Shown here: positions 55,031 to 64,000 of the stretch, one piece after another
Layout of the letters: every line of letters begins with the position of its first letter
Position numbering within the stretch: position 1 is the stretch's first letter
Origin: Teratosphaeria epicoccoides
Taxonomy: Eukaryota > Ascomycota > Dothideomycetes > Mycosphaerellales > Teratosphaeriaceae
NCBI GenBank assembly: GCA_021401465.1
Contig: JADDMT010000097.1
Location: 1 to 64,000 of the forward strand
Direction of reading: 5' to 3'
DNA length: 64,000 bases
Notes under the pieces: model-generated
Seen by the model: the letters and a program-made list of their open reading frames with translations, nothing else
Told to the model about the DNA's origin: nothing
Database searches by the model: none
Position numbers and translations under genes: made by a program

Positions 55031-56791
55031 TTACTCATCAGCGTCCTCGGCGATACTAGCCGGCACCTCCGTACCATCCTCATCCTCTTCAAAGGTGTCG
55101 CGTGGCACACTGTACAACCGAATGGTAGCCTTGTTCGGGTCCTTGACAAGCACGTACTTGCCATCGTCCTCCCTCATCACCATGTCAACGAACGTCCGGA
55201 CGATAGCCCAGCCATTGTTCAGGTTCAAGTTCATCTGTGAAGCAAACTCTCTCGGCTTGTAGCCCAAGACACCCAGCACGACGTGCTCGGAGGTACTCTT
55301 GGGGTTGGCACGAGACACGAAACCGAGCTTCATGAGGTCGGCCTTGGCGAGGATAGATTGCGTGGTCCAGCGTGCGAGCTTGCAGGAGTTGTTTTTCATC
55401 TCGGTTGCGACGACTGCGCCGCGTTGCGAGGCGAGCTTGCTGCGCCAGTCGAGAGCGCCGCCGGATCCTTGGGCCTTGTTGTCGAATTCGTTGAGGGCTT
55501 TGATGACGAGCATCTGGTCTTCACCGCTGATGTTGTTCTTGACGACGGCGTCGAGTTCGGTTCGCACGATCAGGTGGAGTGGCTCTGCGTCGGCCTCGAG
55601 CGAGAGATCGAAGCGTCGGTATTTGTATGCCTTTGATGCTGGTGGATCGGTCTCAACGCTCGGGTCGTAAAATGGGTGTGAGTTGTTCATCTCGTGCTTG
55701 CTGCTTTCAGACTCGATGACGACTTGAACCGGGAAGACGTTGTTGATATGAGTGGCCTCCTCCTTGAGTGCGCCGGGGCTGTTGATTTGGTCTTTGTTGC
55801 CTTCGCTCATCTCGAGTGGCGGATCAGCGGCATTCTCATTGACAGTGACCATGTCGAGAGACGAGCCATCACGCTTGTCAATATAGACTCGGCCATTGTG
55901 CTTCAGCAGTATGATATCCCATGAGTAGACAGACCGCGGCGCACACATTAGCATGGACAAGATGTTGTCGGTGGCGAAGATCTGGGCCTCGTTCTTCTCC
56001 GCTAGCTCCTGGATGACCGGATCCACTGATGTTGAAACATTGTATGCAGCGCGGTCGAGCACACTGAGTTTCCGTATGCTGGTGGGCGCGCCGGGCTGCT
56101 TATCGTATGATCGATCGTAGGTGTACAAGAAGCCATAGTCGTCCAGATCTTCGCCCTCGCCGGTGTCCAGGTTAAGCTTAGTCAAGCGATTGAAGTCAAC
56201 TTCCTCAACGACGCGCCAGCTGTCCTTGGGCTGCACAGACGCCTCCCGATTCCGCTGTGGCTTGTCGTAGTCCTTCCAACCGAATCTACGTCCGCCACGG
56301 CCGCCGCGACCACGGCTGTTGTCGTAGCCTTGCTGTCCACCGCGTCCACCGCCCACGCGCTGGAAAGTGCCACGTCCGCCACGCTGAGTCGCCCCTCCCC
56401 GTTGACCACCGCGGCCCCTGCCAAACGCCACGTTCCCGCGTCCACCAAAGCCTCTGCCACGGGATGACGGCGCCGAACGGTCGACAAGCGAGAAAGTGCT
56501 TTCCTCGTTCTGCACCTCCAGGTTGAAGACGGTCTGCAGTCCACCGGGTCCGCTTGAGCCGTATATATTGTCCCGATATCTGTTGTTGTATTGTTGCCGT
56601 CCACCGCGACCTTCCCGCTCCTTGCCCTCTGCCGTCCAGTCGGCCATGCGACCCAGCTTGTCGCCTTTGGAGAAGGGAGCATAGGGCACACCGTTCAATG
56701 TAGTGTCGGTGGTCGTGGGCGGACCCCAGGTGTCGGTGGTGGGGAGCGCATCGATGGCGTCGCTGAGGTCCTTGAGCGATATTGGCGCCAT
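55031..56791 (-). CDS. translation initiation factor eIF3 subunit D
   Basis: A single-exon frame of 586 residues from an ATG at 56791. It starts with the family pattern DTWGPP...[18 protein letters not shown]. An Arg/Gly-rich RNA-binding segment lies at about residues 108-172 with many GGR and GRG units. The conserved core then begins with [18 protein letters not shown], followed by [27 protein letters not shown] and [20 protein letters not shown]. The end contains [23 protein letters not shown] and an acidic tail. eIF3d is a cap-binding subunit of eIF3 in animals and guides mRNA-specific initiation. The gene is divergent with the next, with paired GC-box-like sequences between. Confidence 0.95.
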   Translation of the reverse strand: MAPISLKDLSDAIDALPTTDTWGPPTTTDTTLNGVPYAPFSKGDKLGRMADWTAEGKEREGRGGRQQYNNRYRDNIYGSSGPGGLQTVFNLEVQNEESTFSLVDRSAPSSRGRGFGGRGNVAFGRGRGGQRGGATQRGGRGTFQRVGGGRGGQQGYDNSRGRGGRGGRRFGWKDYDKPQRNREASVQPKDSWRVVEEVDFNRLTKLNLDTGEGEDLDDYGFLYTYDRSYDKQPGAPTSIRKLSVLDRAAYNVSTSVDPVIQELAEKNEAQIFATDNILSMLMCAPRSVYSWDIILLKHNGRVYIDKRDGSSLDMVTVNENAADPPLEMSEGNKDQINSPGALKEEATHINNVFPVQVVIESESSKHEMNNSHPFYDPSVETDPPASKAYKYRRFDLSLEADAEPLHLIVRTELDAVVKNNISGEDQMLVIKALNEFDNKAQGSGGALDWRSKLASQRGAVVATEMKNNSCKLARWTTQSILAKADLMKLGFVSRANPKSTSEHVVLGVLGYKPREFASQMNLNLNNGWAIVRTFVDMVMREDDGKYVLVKDPNKATIRLYSVPRDTFEEDEDGTEVPASIAEDADE

Positions 56792-56905
56792 GACTGCTAT
56801 GTTTCGAGGTCGGTGAATTAATCAAAAAGCCACACGCACACGCTGACCTTGACTTATTGTTATCCGTACATCGATCAGGCGCGGACACGAAAATCCAGCC
56901 AAGAC

Positions 56906-56930
56906 GGGGCGGGGCAACACGGGGCGGGGC
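56906..56930. promoter_or_regulatory. two GGGGCGGGGC boxes in a divergent promoter
   Basis: GGGGCGGGGC occurs at 56906-56915 and again at 56921-56930, five bases apart. They lie between eIF3d and the next gene, within the first 75 codons of a longer possible frame that is better treated as leader. They resemble C2H2 zinc-finger targets (CCCCG-type); the factor is unknown. Confidence 0.45.
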
Positions 56931-57081
56931 CGAGCCGACGCTAGTAAGACTCAAATCGCGCTCTCTGATCTTCTTCTCCTTCGAGTCAGCATCAACACAT
57001 GTACCTGTCAGAGTGCCCGCAGTACACTCTATAGCATCCCCACCACCGCAATGGACATTCACGACACTCAGATACCACGGC

Positions 57082-59061
57082 ATGGTTCAGATCATCGAAC
57101 TGCGCATTCATGCCGGTGCGCCTTCCGCCCGCCACGACGATGACCGCTACAGAGCTCTTGCCAGCGGCTACATTGGCTTCACTGGCCAGAGACAACCTTC
57201 TGTGGCACCCGGTAGTCCGCATGACTATGATGCGCACATAGCAGAGGCCGTGCTCATACCTGCGACTGTCTTGCGACCGCGACATATTGGCCCGGTCGAT
57301 GACAGTACCGTCTTTCCGGCCAACGCGGACGATGCGACCTTTATAGAGAACACTCAGCTTGCATTTGATGCCCTGGAGAGTCAAATCTTCACTTCGTCCT
57401 TGACGGCACCCGAGGTGACTTTGGTGCCACGGACTAGCTCAGATAACCACCAAGAAGAAGGCGATGTCTCACGGTGGCCAGAAGATCTGGAAGCACAGAG
57501 TCAGCTCAGGCAAGTTCCAATTCCGGACGACCCTAGGGTGCCATCATCTGCTTCAGGAGTAGCAGTAGAGCATGAGGAAGGCGCAGATGCCGCCCACGCA
57601 CTCCGAGAAGCTTCCTCGAGTCCTGGTCCTCGTCACGCCAGCGAGCAGCCAGCGCTCGAGACACATAATAACGACCATTCCGCGGGCTTTCCCAATGCGT
57701 CGACTGCCTCCATGGGATTCGGCAGGCATAGATTTCTTGTCGGCAACGACTTTGGAGCGGCTGTCACAAAATCGTTCAAATTACCTTTAAAGCGTACGGT
57801 ATCTGAGACGGTTTTACTACCCATTGTTGAAGCTCCGGAAGTGCTCAGCCCGAGAGCCCAATCTCAGCAAAGTGATCGGGCAGCATCTTCGTATTTGAGA
57901 ACTCCCATCCTTGACGGGTCTAGAAAGCGGTCACGAAGAGCACAAGATGATGATATGCCCATGGCGAAGCATCTCAAAAGAGCCACAGCGCGTCGTGTAT
58001 TTAGTGATGCACAAGCTGAAGAAGCAGTGTCGACCACCAGTGTCACGAATTATCGAGAGCAAACTCCCCTGGGGGCTTACATTGTGTATTCGGAGGAAGC
58101 TCGAATCGGTCTTGCCTTCATTGGAGGGCGTCAAGAAGGGACAAATTCAAGGCCTGAAAACGGCCAGGAAGATTCGAAGCGCTGCGAGAACAGTGTTGAC
58201 ATGACCTCAGAGCTACCCACGACCTATTCCCTGACCAGCTCCACCGCGTCAAAGAGGACGCCCTTGAGGCCGCCGTCACAAAGGTCAATCAGCGATCCTG
58301 GGTCCAGCAAGCGGTCAAACGAACCGAGCAGTCACTCTGAGAGCAATCAATCGAACAGCCAGCCTGCGCAGGCTATTGTCAGTCCATTGTCAGTGCAGCA
58401 GACCCAAAATGGCCCTGGGAAGCATGGCGGAGACCCGACCAGGGACGAAGAAAAGTCTCCGGCATTAATTCCTCAAGTCAAGATCACATCGAAGCCGGCT
58501 CAGCATGTGAGAAGCCCTGCGGGCAATTCTATAGAGCCCGCGGCACTGTCACCATCTCCGACAGAGACTGGCATCCTCAAAACGCTAGCAGATATGGCAC
58601 AGACTATCCGTCCACCCCAGCCGCTCGTCTCCATCGAAACATACTCAACGCATATCACAGAAAGTCTGGCTCAGCTAGCCACTGATTCTCGGCTCAAGTA
58701 CAATCCAATTCAAGTCACGCGTAAGGTACGTCCTCTAGAACGAGGCTACTGGCTTATCAGGACTACAGCTATACCCGCGCAGCTTCAACTCGATTCTTGG
58801 CGCTGGCTTGAGAAATATGTTGGATCTGGCAAAGCTGGCTGGGGCGTCTGGTGTACCAGAATCAATCAGGCCGACTGTACGGATCCAATGGGGGCATCAG
58901 ATGCTTTGGTGGGTGACATGAAGATCTTCTGCTGGGGGGAGGTAATCAGGCATGTCTACTTGCTGCTATATGTTGCCAGTAGCAGTCAGGTAAGAAAGTT
59001 AGGGCTGCAGTGGATCGATGCCGAAGGACAAGTTGTGGTACAAATGCGCTCGAAACCTTGA
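57082..59061 (+). CDS. hypothetical protein with conserved C-terminal domain
   Basis: The open frame starts at 56857, but the first 75 codons cover a GC-rich promoter-like stretch. The ATG at 57082 (MVQIIELRIHAG) is preferred, giving 659 residues. Most of the protein is disordered, with acidic and Ser/Pro-rich parts and basic KKR-like patches (SRKRSRRAQ). The last 150 residues look folded, with RGYWLIRTTAIPAQLQL, WRWLEKYVGSGKAGWGVWC and LLLYVASSSQVRKLGLQWID. The Trp-rich GxGKAGWGVWC phrase suggests a fungal-specific domain, but no named family was recognised. Confidence 0.65.
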   Translation: MVQIIELRIHAGAPSARHDDDRYRALASGYIGFTGQRQPSVAPGSPHDYDAHIAEAVLIPATVLRPRHIGPVDDSTVFPANADDATFIENTQLAFDALESQIFTSSLTAPEVTLVPRTSSDNHQEEGDVSRWPEDLEAQSQLRQVPIPDDPRVPSSASGVAVEHEEGADAAHALREASSSPGPRHASEQPALETHNNDHSAGFPNASTASMGFGRHRFLVGNDFGAAVTKSFKLPLKRTVSETVLLPIVEAPEVLSPRAQSQQSDRAASSYLRTPILDGSRKRSRRAQDDDMPMAKHLKRATARRVFSDAQAEEAVSTTSVTNYREQTPLGAYIVYSEEARIGLAFIGGRQEGTNSRPENGQEDSKRCENSVDMTSELPTTYSLTSSTASKRTPLRPPSQRSISDPGSSKRSNEPSSHSESNQSNSQPAQAIVSPLSVQQTQNGPGKHGGDPTRDEEKSPALIPQVKITSKPAQHVRSPAGNSIEPAALSPSPTETGILKTLADMAQTIRPPQPLVSIETYSTHITESLAQLATDSRLKYNPIQVTRKVRPLERGYWLIRTTAIPAQLQLDSWRWLEKYVGSGKAGWGVWCTRINQADCTDPMGASDALVGDMKIFCWGEVIRHVYLLLYVASSSQVRKLGLQWIDAEGQVVVQMRSKP

Positions 59062-59704
59062 TGTGATTTTTCGGAACCTGCACGCCATGCTTTTCCAGCA
59101 TCTGCGCTGAAATCAAAGGCGCTCCATATTTGGAGCGCCCTGACAGAGGTGCGTGTGAAGGCAGTGACCTGGAACGCTGCCGATCTCCCGAGCACAAGGG
59201 GAACCGTTGCGTGCGGGGAACACACATGCATAGCACATGCATAGTAGGGAAGCCCGCCGCCAGCGAATAGACTTGCGCCAGCTTGCTGGAGCGAAGTCAA
59301 CTGTTCAGATATGCAATGTCAGATTGTGTGGGCTAGCCTGATCCTCCCGTCTGACACGACAAAGCGATACGCGCGTTCTGCGTGAGCATGAAGATATGAG
59401 ACCAGCCGAATCTCACTTCTACTTTCGTGTCAAGAGAATTCGTACAGCACGAGTCTCAGGATCATCGGAAGAGTCAGCCGAGCCATCTTGACCGACCGAT
59501 TCTCTCACTCGGTGAGTGCTACGTCTAGGGCTGATTTGACTTTCTGACATGTCGGCCAAGCACTGTCTATTCGACTGATGTGTTGTCAGACAGCTTGACA
59601 CTGACTGGTGCATAGAGTCGGACTCAAGGAAGTAGCACCTGGCTGAGCGCCAGGAAAACCAAGCCCTCACAAGACCTCAATTAACCCACACGCTCGAGGT
59701 CATC
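59062..59704. other. intergenic with a hairpin and a short tandem repeat
   Basis: About 640 bp between two plus-strand genes. It contains a 9-bp stem hairpin (59118-59139) in the 3' region of the upstream gene and two tandem copies of CACATGCATAG (59223-59244). No supported gene. Confidence 0.5.
59118..59139 (+). terminator. hairpin 57 bp past a stop codon
   Basis: GGCGCTCCA (59118-59126) pairs perfectly with TGGAGCGCC (59131-59139) around a TATT loop. It would form a stable stem in the 3' UTR of the gene ending at 59061. Fungal polymerase II does not need such a hairpin to terminate, so an mRNA-stability role or a DNA palindrome are alternatives. Confidence 0.3.
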
Positions 59705-60907
59705 ATGCTGCTTTCACAAGAGGAGCTTCAAAAGTCAGCTCAGCTCGACCCGTCCATTGCAGAGTTCTTCGCCGCAAACCCATCGCCACCACTTGATTGG
59801 AATGACGATGTTGCATTAAAAAATACTTTCAGTGCCATGGCAACTATGGCCCTGCAGCAGATTGGTGCACCGGAGGCAAGCTTGATCGAGGAGGAGATGG
59901 AGATCCCTATGAGGGACGGGTTCAAGAATTCGGTCATGGTCGACCGGCCGAAAGAAGGGATGCAGGGCGGTGGGCCATTGATTGTGCTGATCTTTGGTGG
60001 TGGATGGTGCGTGATGTCCTTTGATGTGTCTGGCTTGGCCTTTTGGTATTATACGGGTCTTTCAATGTACTGATCGCTTGGTAGGGTCTCCGGCGTAAAG
60101 GAGGCAATGATACCGAATGCCCGTGCTCTGGTAAGACTCTTCAAGGCTGCAGTCGTCAGCATTTCGTACCGCCTGGCTCCAGAACACAAATTTCCCACTG
60201 GCCAGCAGGATGCCTACGACAGCGTGAAGTGGCTGGGACAGCACGCTTCCGAGATCCACGCGGATCCTGGCAAAGGCTTTATTGTCGGCGGTATCTCTGC
60301 CGGAGGAACCAATACCGCGGTCAGCACGCTTTTGTCCATCGAAGAGAATTTGAGTCCCAAAATAACTGGTCAATGGCTCTGCGTTCCGGCAATCATGGGC
60401 GAGCAGCATGTGCCGGAGAAGTACAAGAAGTACTTCCTCTCGCGCGAGCAGAACAAGGAGGCTCCAATCCTCAATGATGCTGCTCTGAAGGCCCTCGCTA
60501 AGCATACTGAATGGGACAACGAATCACCCTTGAGGTTCCCTATTCTGTCCAAGGTGCCTACCGAGAAGCTACCGCCGACTTTCATTCAAGCTGATGGTCT
60601 CGATCCGATTCGGGATGATGCGCTGATATACGATGAGTTCTTGAAGGAAGCGGGTGTAAAGACGCGCTGTAACTTTTATCCCGGGGCGCCGCATGCGCAC
60701 TTCGCATTCATGCCTGGACTGGAGATCACGAACGAGGCGCTTGCGGATATCGCGACCGGTTTTGGGTGGTTGCTGGGGAAGGAAGTCAGCGCAGGGGAGG
60801 GGTTGAAGGCTTTCGCGGGGACTGGTGCATCGGAGCTGGAGACCGTTACAAAGGCGATGGCAAATACGGCGTTGGATACGTCCACTGAGCGTAGCGACAA
60901 GAGCTGA
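59705..60907 (+). CDS. alpha/beta hydrolase, HSL family, with altered oxyanion motif
   Basis: Exons 59705-60006 and 60085-60907, across a 78-bp GT-AG intron, give 374 residues. The splice makes FGGGW-VSGVKEAM, so the usual first His of the HGGG oxyanion motif is Phe. YRLAPEHKFPTGQQDAYDS follows, then the nucleophile Ser in GGISAGGTN, Asp in QADGLDPIRDDA and His in GAPHAHFAF. This is the fungal branch close to esterases of secondary metabolism such as versiconal hemiacetal acetate esterase, though no biosynthetic cluster is visible here. No signal peptide is present. Confidence 0.87.
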
Positions 60908-61345
60908 AATGCAACAAGACGCGCTCCATGTTAGGACGCGGGGCTCCATGTTCACGAAACCCATGGTGATAGAGTGTGCCCCATCGGCTGATTGATTAGC
61001 TCGTGTACTCAGCCATCACCTCCCTGCCTCATGCACCATGCACGCAAACGATGGACAGCACGTGCGTTATCATCCGGCCGCGGCTGTGTCAGCATTGTCG
61101 GATATGCGCGGCTCTTGGACTCCCTCGTGGAGCACACACGGAACGCTCAAGGATCGCACAGAGAGCTGGCATGATGTGGGACACCACCTCACTCGACTTC
61201 CATTCCAACTGCCATAGGCTTGAGCGTAGCCATGCAGAAATCAGCTATGTACTTGGGTATCATGATTTGTACGCATCATCTCAGTTCTGACCGTGGACCA
61301 TTTGACTCCCAACATCAGACCTGCCACGCACGTGACTCATGATCG
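60908..61345. other. convergent intergenic region
   Basis: About 440 bp between the 3' ends of the hydrolase and the zinc-finger gene. No further feature was recognised. Confidence 0.45.
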
Positions 61346-62866
61346 TCACAATGTCGCTTCTTCTAAAGCCAATACCAGTCTTGCTCCGTTCCACACAACA
61401 ATGCCTTCCGCCACAAGGTACCTCTCCATTTCTGTATCCTCATTCCAGTCGTCAGGACGCGCTGGTGCAAGGCCAGCCTTCTTCATCGAATCCATGTGTC
61501 TGCCAATGTGCTCCATACGGTCACCCCACGAATGCTTGCCGGTGAAAGTCTGGTTGCAAAAGAGACAACCACTACGTTCGGGGGCCGCCCGCAATGGTCG
61601 ATAGCATCTGCTCGCCATCTCTGCCATTGCCGGCTCTTCCACATTGTCCTTACTGACCTTCGAGATCGACGACTTCTTCCTTGGCTTGCTTGGCGCGGAG
61701 GGGACAATCGTGACGGAGTGCATGCGCCTTACATGCTGAACGAACAAGTCTTTCCTATTGAAGTCGTGTGGCCTTCTGTTGATTTCGGGACATTGGTCGC
61801 AGCGCCAGAACCCGAAACGCATGTGTTGAGTCGCAACGTGACGCTTCCATTCGTTCTTCGAGGCAAACGCAGAGTCGCAGCCGTAGATCGCAAACGGACA
61901 TCGAAACGCCCTTCGAGCAACAGAGTCGGCATCGTTGCAAATGCCTTGAAACGAGGTCGATCGTCTCTTAGCAGCTGGACGCCGGGTGACTCTCGCTGTG
62001 AACTGGGGCGATGTCACTGCCCTAGCGGCCCGTGGTCGTCGGCGTCGTGAGGCAGGGCCAGCATCTGCATCAGGGAGATTGACATCCATTGGTCGGCTGT
62101 TGTTTGGCTGGCTCGCAGTGACAGATGTATAATCTTCGAAGTACCCTTCGTGCTGTTGCATAGGATGATACCCTTCGTGGACGAAGCAGGTGGGCATTGT
62201 TGCGGCTTCTACACAAGTCGCATCCTCATGTTGTGCATCCGCATGGTGCTGAATGTCGTGAGGCACGCCATAGTGACACGATCCGCTCTGCGCTTCCGGC
62301 GGGGAAGCAGCCACACTCACCGACGGCGAAGACCATGATGTCGTGTCATCGCAAACATTGTCAGAACGTCCGGGCGAAAAGCCGCTGCGGCTGGACGACG
62401 GATATCGTCGATGCGTTGCCACCAGCGATGCATCCGAGCAAGCATATGGCAGCGGCGCGAAGGGCACAGTCGCAAAGGGCGCCACGAGAGGCTCCTGCTC
62501 CGCCCTCATGAACGGATCGAGCGGCTCCTGCAGATATCGCTGCATTGGACGATCAGAGGATCCGTCCGCTATGTGTAATGAGAATGGAGATCTCATTAAT
62601 GCTGCGTGCGCGAAACATTCGTCTCGATGCTCGGATCCGGACCGGAGCCCATGGGCGTACGATGTTGATGGTTCGAAATCCATATTACAGTGGTTTCCGT
62701 TGACATCTCGTGAGATGTGTCCGCTCATGCTGGTCGGGTCTGGATTGGACTCTTGATCCATACACGGTAGTTCTTTGGCAAAATCTTGACCAACGAAGTC
62801 TGACTTGCTGATCACAGCACCTGGAACGACCGATCGATCCACATTTATATCGTCAGATGTCGACAC
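61346..62866 (-). CDS. C2H2 zinc-finger protein, likely transcription factor
   Basis: The open frame has 506 codons and begins at a GTG. The first in-frame ATG is at 62761, giving 471 residues, unless an upstream exon exists. A disordered N-terminal half is followed by a basic segment (SRRRRPRAARAV, RRPAAKRRS). Zinc fingers follow: FRCPFAIYGCDSAFASKNEWKRH with a closing H in ATQH, then WRCDQCPEINRRPHDF...FVQHVRRMH, and a separate C-terminal finger CLFCNQTFTGKHSW...HIGRH. This arrangement is common in fungal C2H2 regulators. Targets are unknown. Confidence 0.82.
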   Translation of the reverse strand: MSTSDDINVDRSVVPGAVISKSDFVGQDFAKELPCMDQESNPDPTSMSGHISRDVNGNHCNMDFEPSTSYAHGLRSGSEHRDECFAHAALMRSPFSLHIADGSSDRPMQRYLQEPLDPFMRAEQEPLVAPFATVPFAPLPYACSDASLVATHRRYPSSSRSGFSPGRSDNVCDDTTSWSSPSVSVAASPPEAQSGSCHYGVPHDIQHHADAQHEDATCVEAATMPTCFVHEGYHPMQQHEGYFEDYTSVTASQPNNSRPMDVNLPDADAGPASRRRRPRAARAVTSPQFTARVTRRPAAKRRSTSFQGICNDADSVARRAFRCPFAIYGCDSAFASKNEWKRHVATQHMRFGFWRCDQCPEINRRPHDFNRKDLFVQHVRRMHSVTIVPSAPSKPRKKSSISKVSKDNVEEPAMAEMASRCYRPLRAAPERSGCLFCNQTFTGKHSWGDRMEHIGRHMDSMKKAGLAPARPDDWNEDTEMERYLVAEGIVVWNGARLVLALEEATL

Positions 62867-64000
62867 ATAGAACGCTGTTTCTGTGCGGCAATCCTTCGGC
62901 GGTTTGCAAAATGGCGGCGAGAGGGCGAAGCTTGTCGAACGATACGATCGCAGAGGTGGTCAAACAACGCGGAGTACAGGTGAGGCGTGACCGCTACTCC
63001 AAGACAGGAGAAAGCAAAAGTCAATGTCAATCGAGGGTGCGTGACGAACATGGCTCCGCCCTGAACCAACGACGGCCTTATGAACAATCTCCAGACACAT
63101 GTCTCTGAGCTACCCGCAGAGCCGCACGATCCAGGCCGGTGGGCGTCAAGGTAGGCCGAGCCCCGAGGCCGCCTGGCGGCTTGGATGCCGTCCCTGCAGA
63201 ACGACCGGTGAAGGGGCCCTGATGCGTGGGTGAGAGATAGGTGCGTAGCTGCCAGCAACCCAATCAGACCCCACGACTGCAATAGCTGCAAGCCACTTTC
63301 CAGCCGCAAGAAGCTCTCCAGGACGGCGCACATCATGGCTGACTCAGGAAAGAGGGCATTTGCGCCCACGCTTTCTGGCGATGCTGACTCACCTTACCGC
63401 ATGCAACGATGGGAGACGTGGCGGTCATGCTCGCCTCCAAGCTGTACGCGGAGAGAGCTCGCGCGTCTTCCGTACTCAAGCTTCCCCGTGCACAAGCGCT
63501 TGCGCATGTGGTCCAAAACCATAAACCGCCTGCAGTCGTCGGAGGAACAGCGAGTCCTGGGGCCAGAAGGCATGTGTCGTGAGCGCGTCATTCTCTGCAT
63601 GTTGGCAACGCCATGATCCATGGACGCGCGCATGGTGGCATTGGTGAGGCACACTCCAGCACTATGCAGCTTGCAGCCTCCAAGCCCTTCAAGCCCACCA
63701 TGCGCGGCCTCATCATTTGCCCGATGGTGGGCTCGGGCATCTTCCGACTTGTCGACTCGAGGCGATGGCAGAACCCGTCGGCGGCGGGCAAGCAGCGAAC
63801 CGACATGCATGATTACCTGGATTGTGTAGAAATATTTGATGATATGGTCTGATGGAAGAAGATGGACGCAATAGGAAGTTACATTGGCCAAGGGTCTCCG
63901 CCTTCAGCCCACCGACGCCGCCTTGCCGCTCTCATCTACAGGCGGCGCTAGCTTCCGTGGCGCGATCCCGCGTCAGTGGCGCAATCGCATGTGGCTTCCG
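62867..64000. other. window end, no supported gene
   Basis: The last 1.1 kb contains several short open frames on both strands (the longest is 174 codons), none protein-like enough to call. It should include the promoter of the zinc-finger gene. A gene with small exons may be cut by the window edge. Confidence 0.4.

Noticed and set aside
56857..57081. Upstream 75 codons of the hypothetical gene as true coding sequence
   Set aside because: The stretch is GC-box-rich and promoter-like, and the ATG at 57082 begins a more protein-like sequence.
63394..63891. 165-codon minus-strand frame near the window end
   Set aside because: Rich in Arg, His and Cys with no domain; probably a chance frame in GC-rich DNA.
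1..64000. tRNA genes, rRNA, CRISPR arrays and telomere repeats
   Set aside because: I looked by eye for T-loop sequences, spaced repeats and TTAGGG-type arrays and saw none. A covariance-model search could still find a tRNA.

Overview
The window is nuclear DNA from a filamentous ascomycete. The evidence is short spliceosomal introns (about 45-145 bp, GT-AG, one probable GC-AG), single-gene transcription units on both strands, and a set of recognisable fungal genes: RIM15-type kinase, PEX6, eIF3d, RPN10, RPB4, borealin, Kre9-like GPI proteins and a LIM-RhoGAP. Protein character suggests a dothideomycete, but that is inference. No tRNA, rRNA, CRISPR array or intact transposon was recognised by eye.

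Layout. 1-1100 is AT-rich repeat DNA with a decayed transposase-like frame on the minus strand and a cluster of short repeats at its right edge. 1282-17320 holds a flavin amine oxidase, a frameshifted RING/membrane protein, alpha-acetolactate decarboxylase, a one-TM hypothetical protein with an in-frame TGA, RPN10, borealin, an IMPACT/UPF0029 protein, a gene-poor 2.1 kb stretch, a catabolic acetolactate synthase and two GPI-anchored Kre9-like wall proteins. 18702-30605 holds a LIM-RhoGAP, RPB4 and a 2001-residue RIM15-type kinase. A 2.8 kb gene-free stretch follows. 33444-46201 holds a DnaJ protein, an FAH-family hydrolase, two hypothetical proteins and a steryl-ester-hydrolase-like lipase. 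47058-62866 holds PEX6, ribosomal protein S29 (uS14), two HSL-type alpha/beta hydrolases, two hypothetical proteins, eIF3d and a C2H2 zinc-finger protein. The last 1.1 kb has no supported gene.

How genes work together. The most notable pair is acetolactate synthase (12889-14636) and acetolactate decarboxylase (4336-5040). Together they would convert two pyruvates to acetoin, a route typical of bacteria. They are separated by four housekeeping-type genes, so this is loose linkage and not an operon-like cluster. RPN10, RPB4, eIF3d, S29, borealin and PEX6 are core cellular genes that mark this as a normal chromosome arm. Gene models given as spans include introns; exon boundaries are stated in the evidence and were placed by reading splice sites and checking phase by hand.
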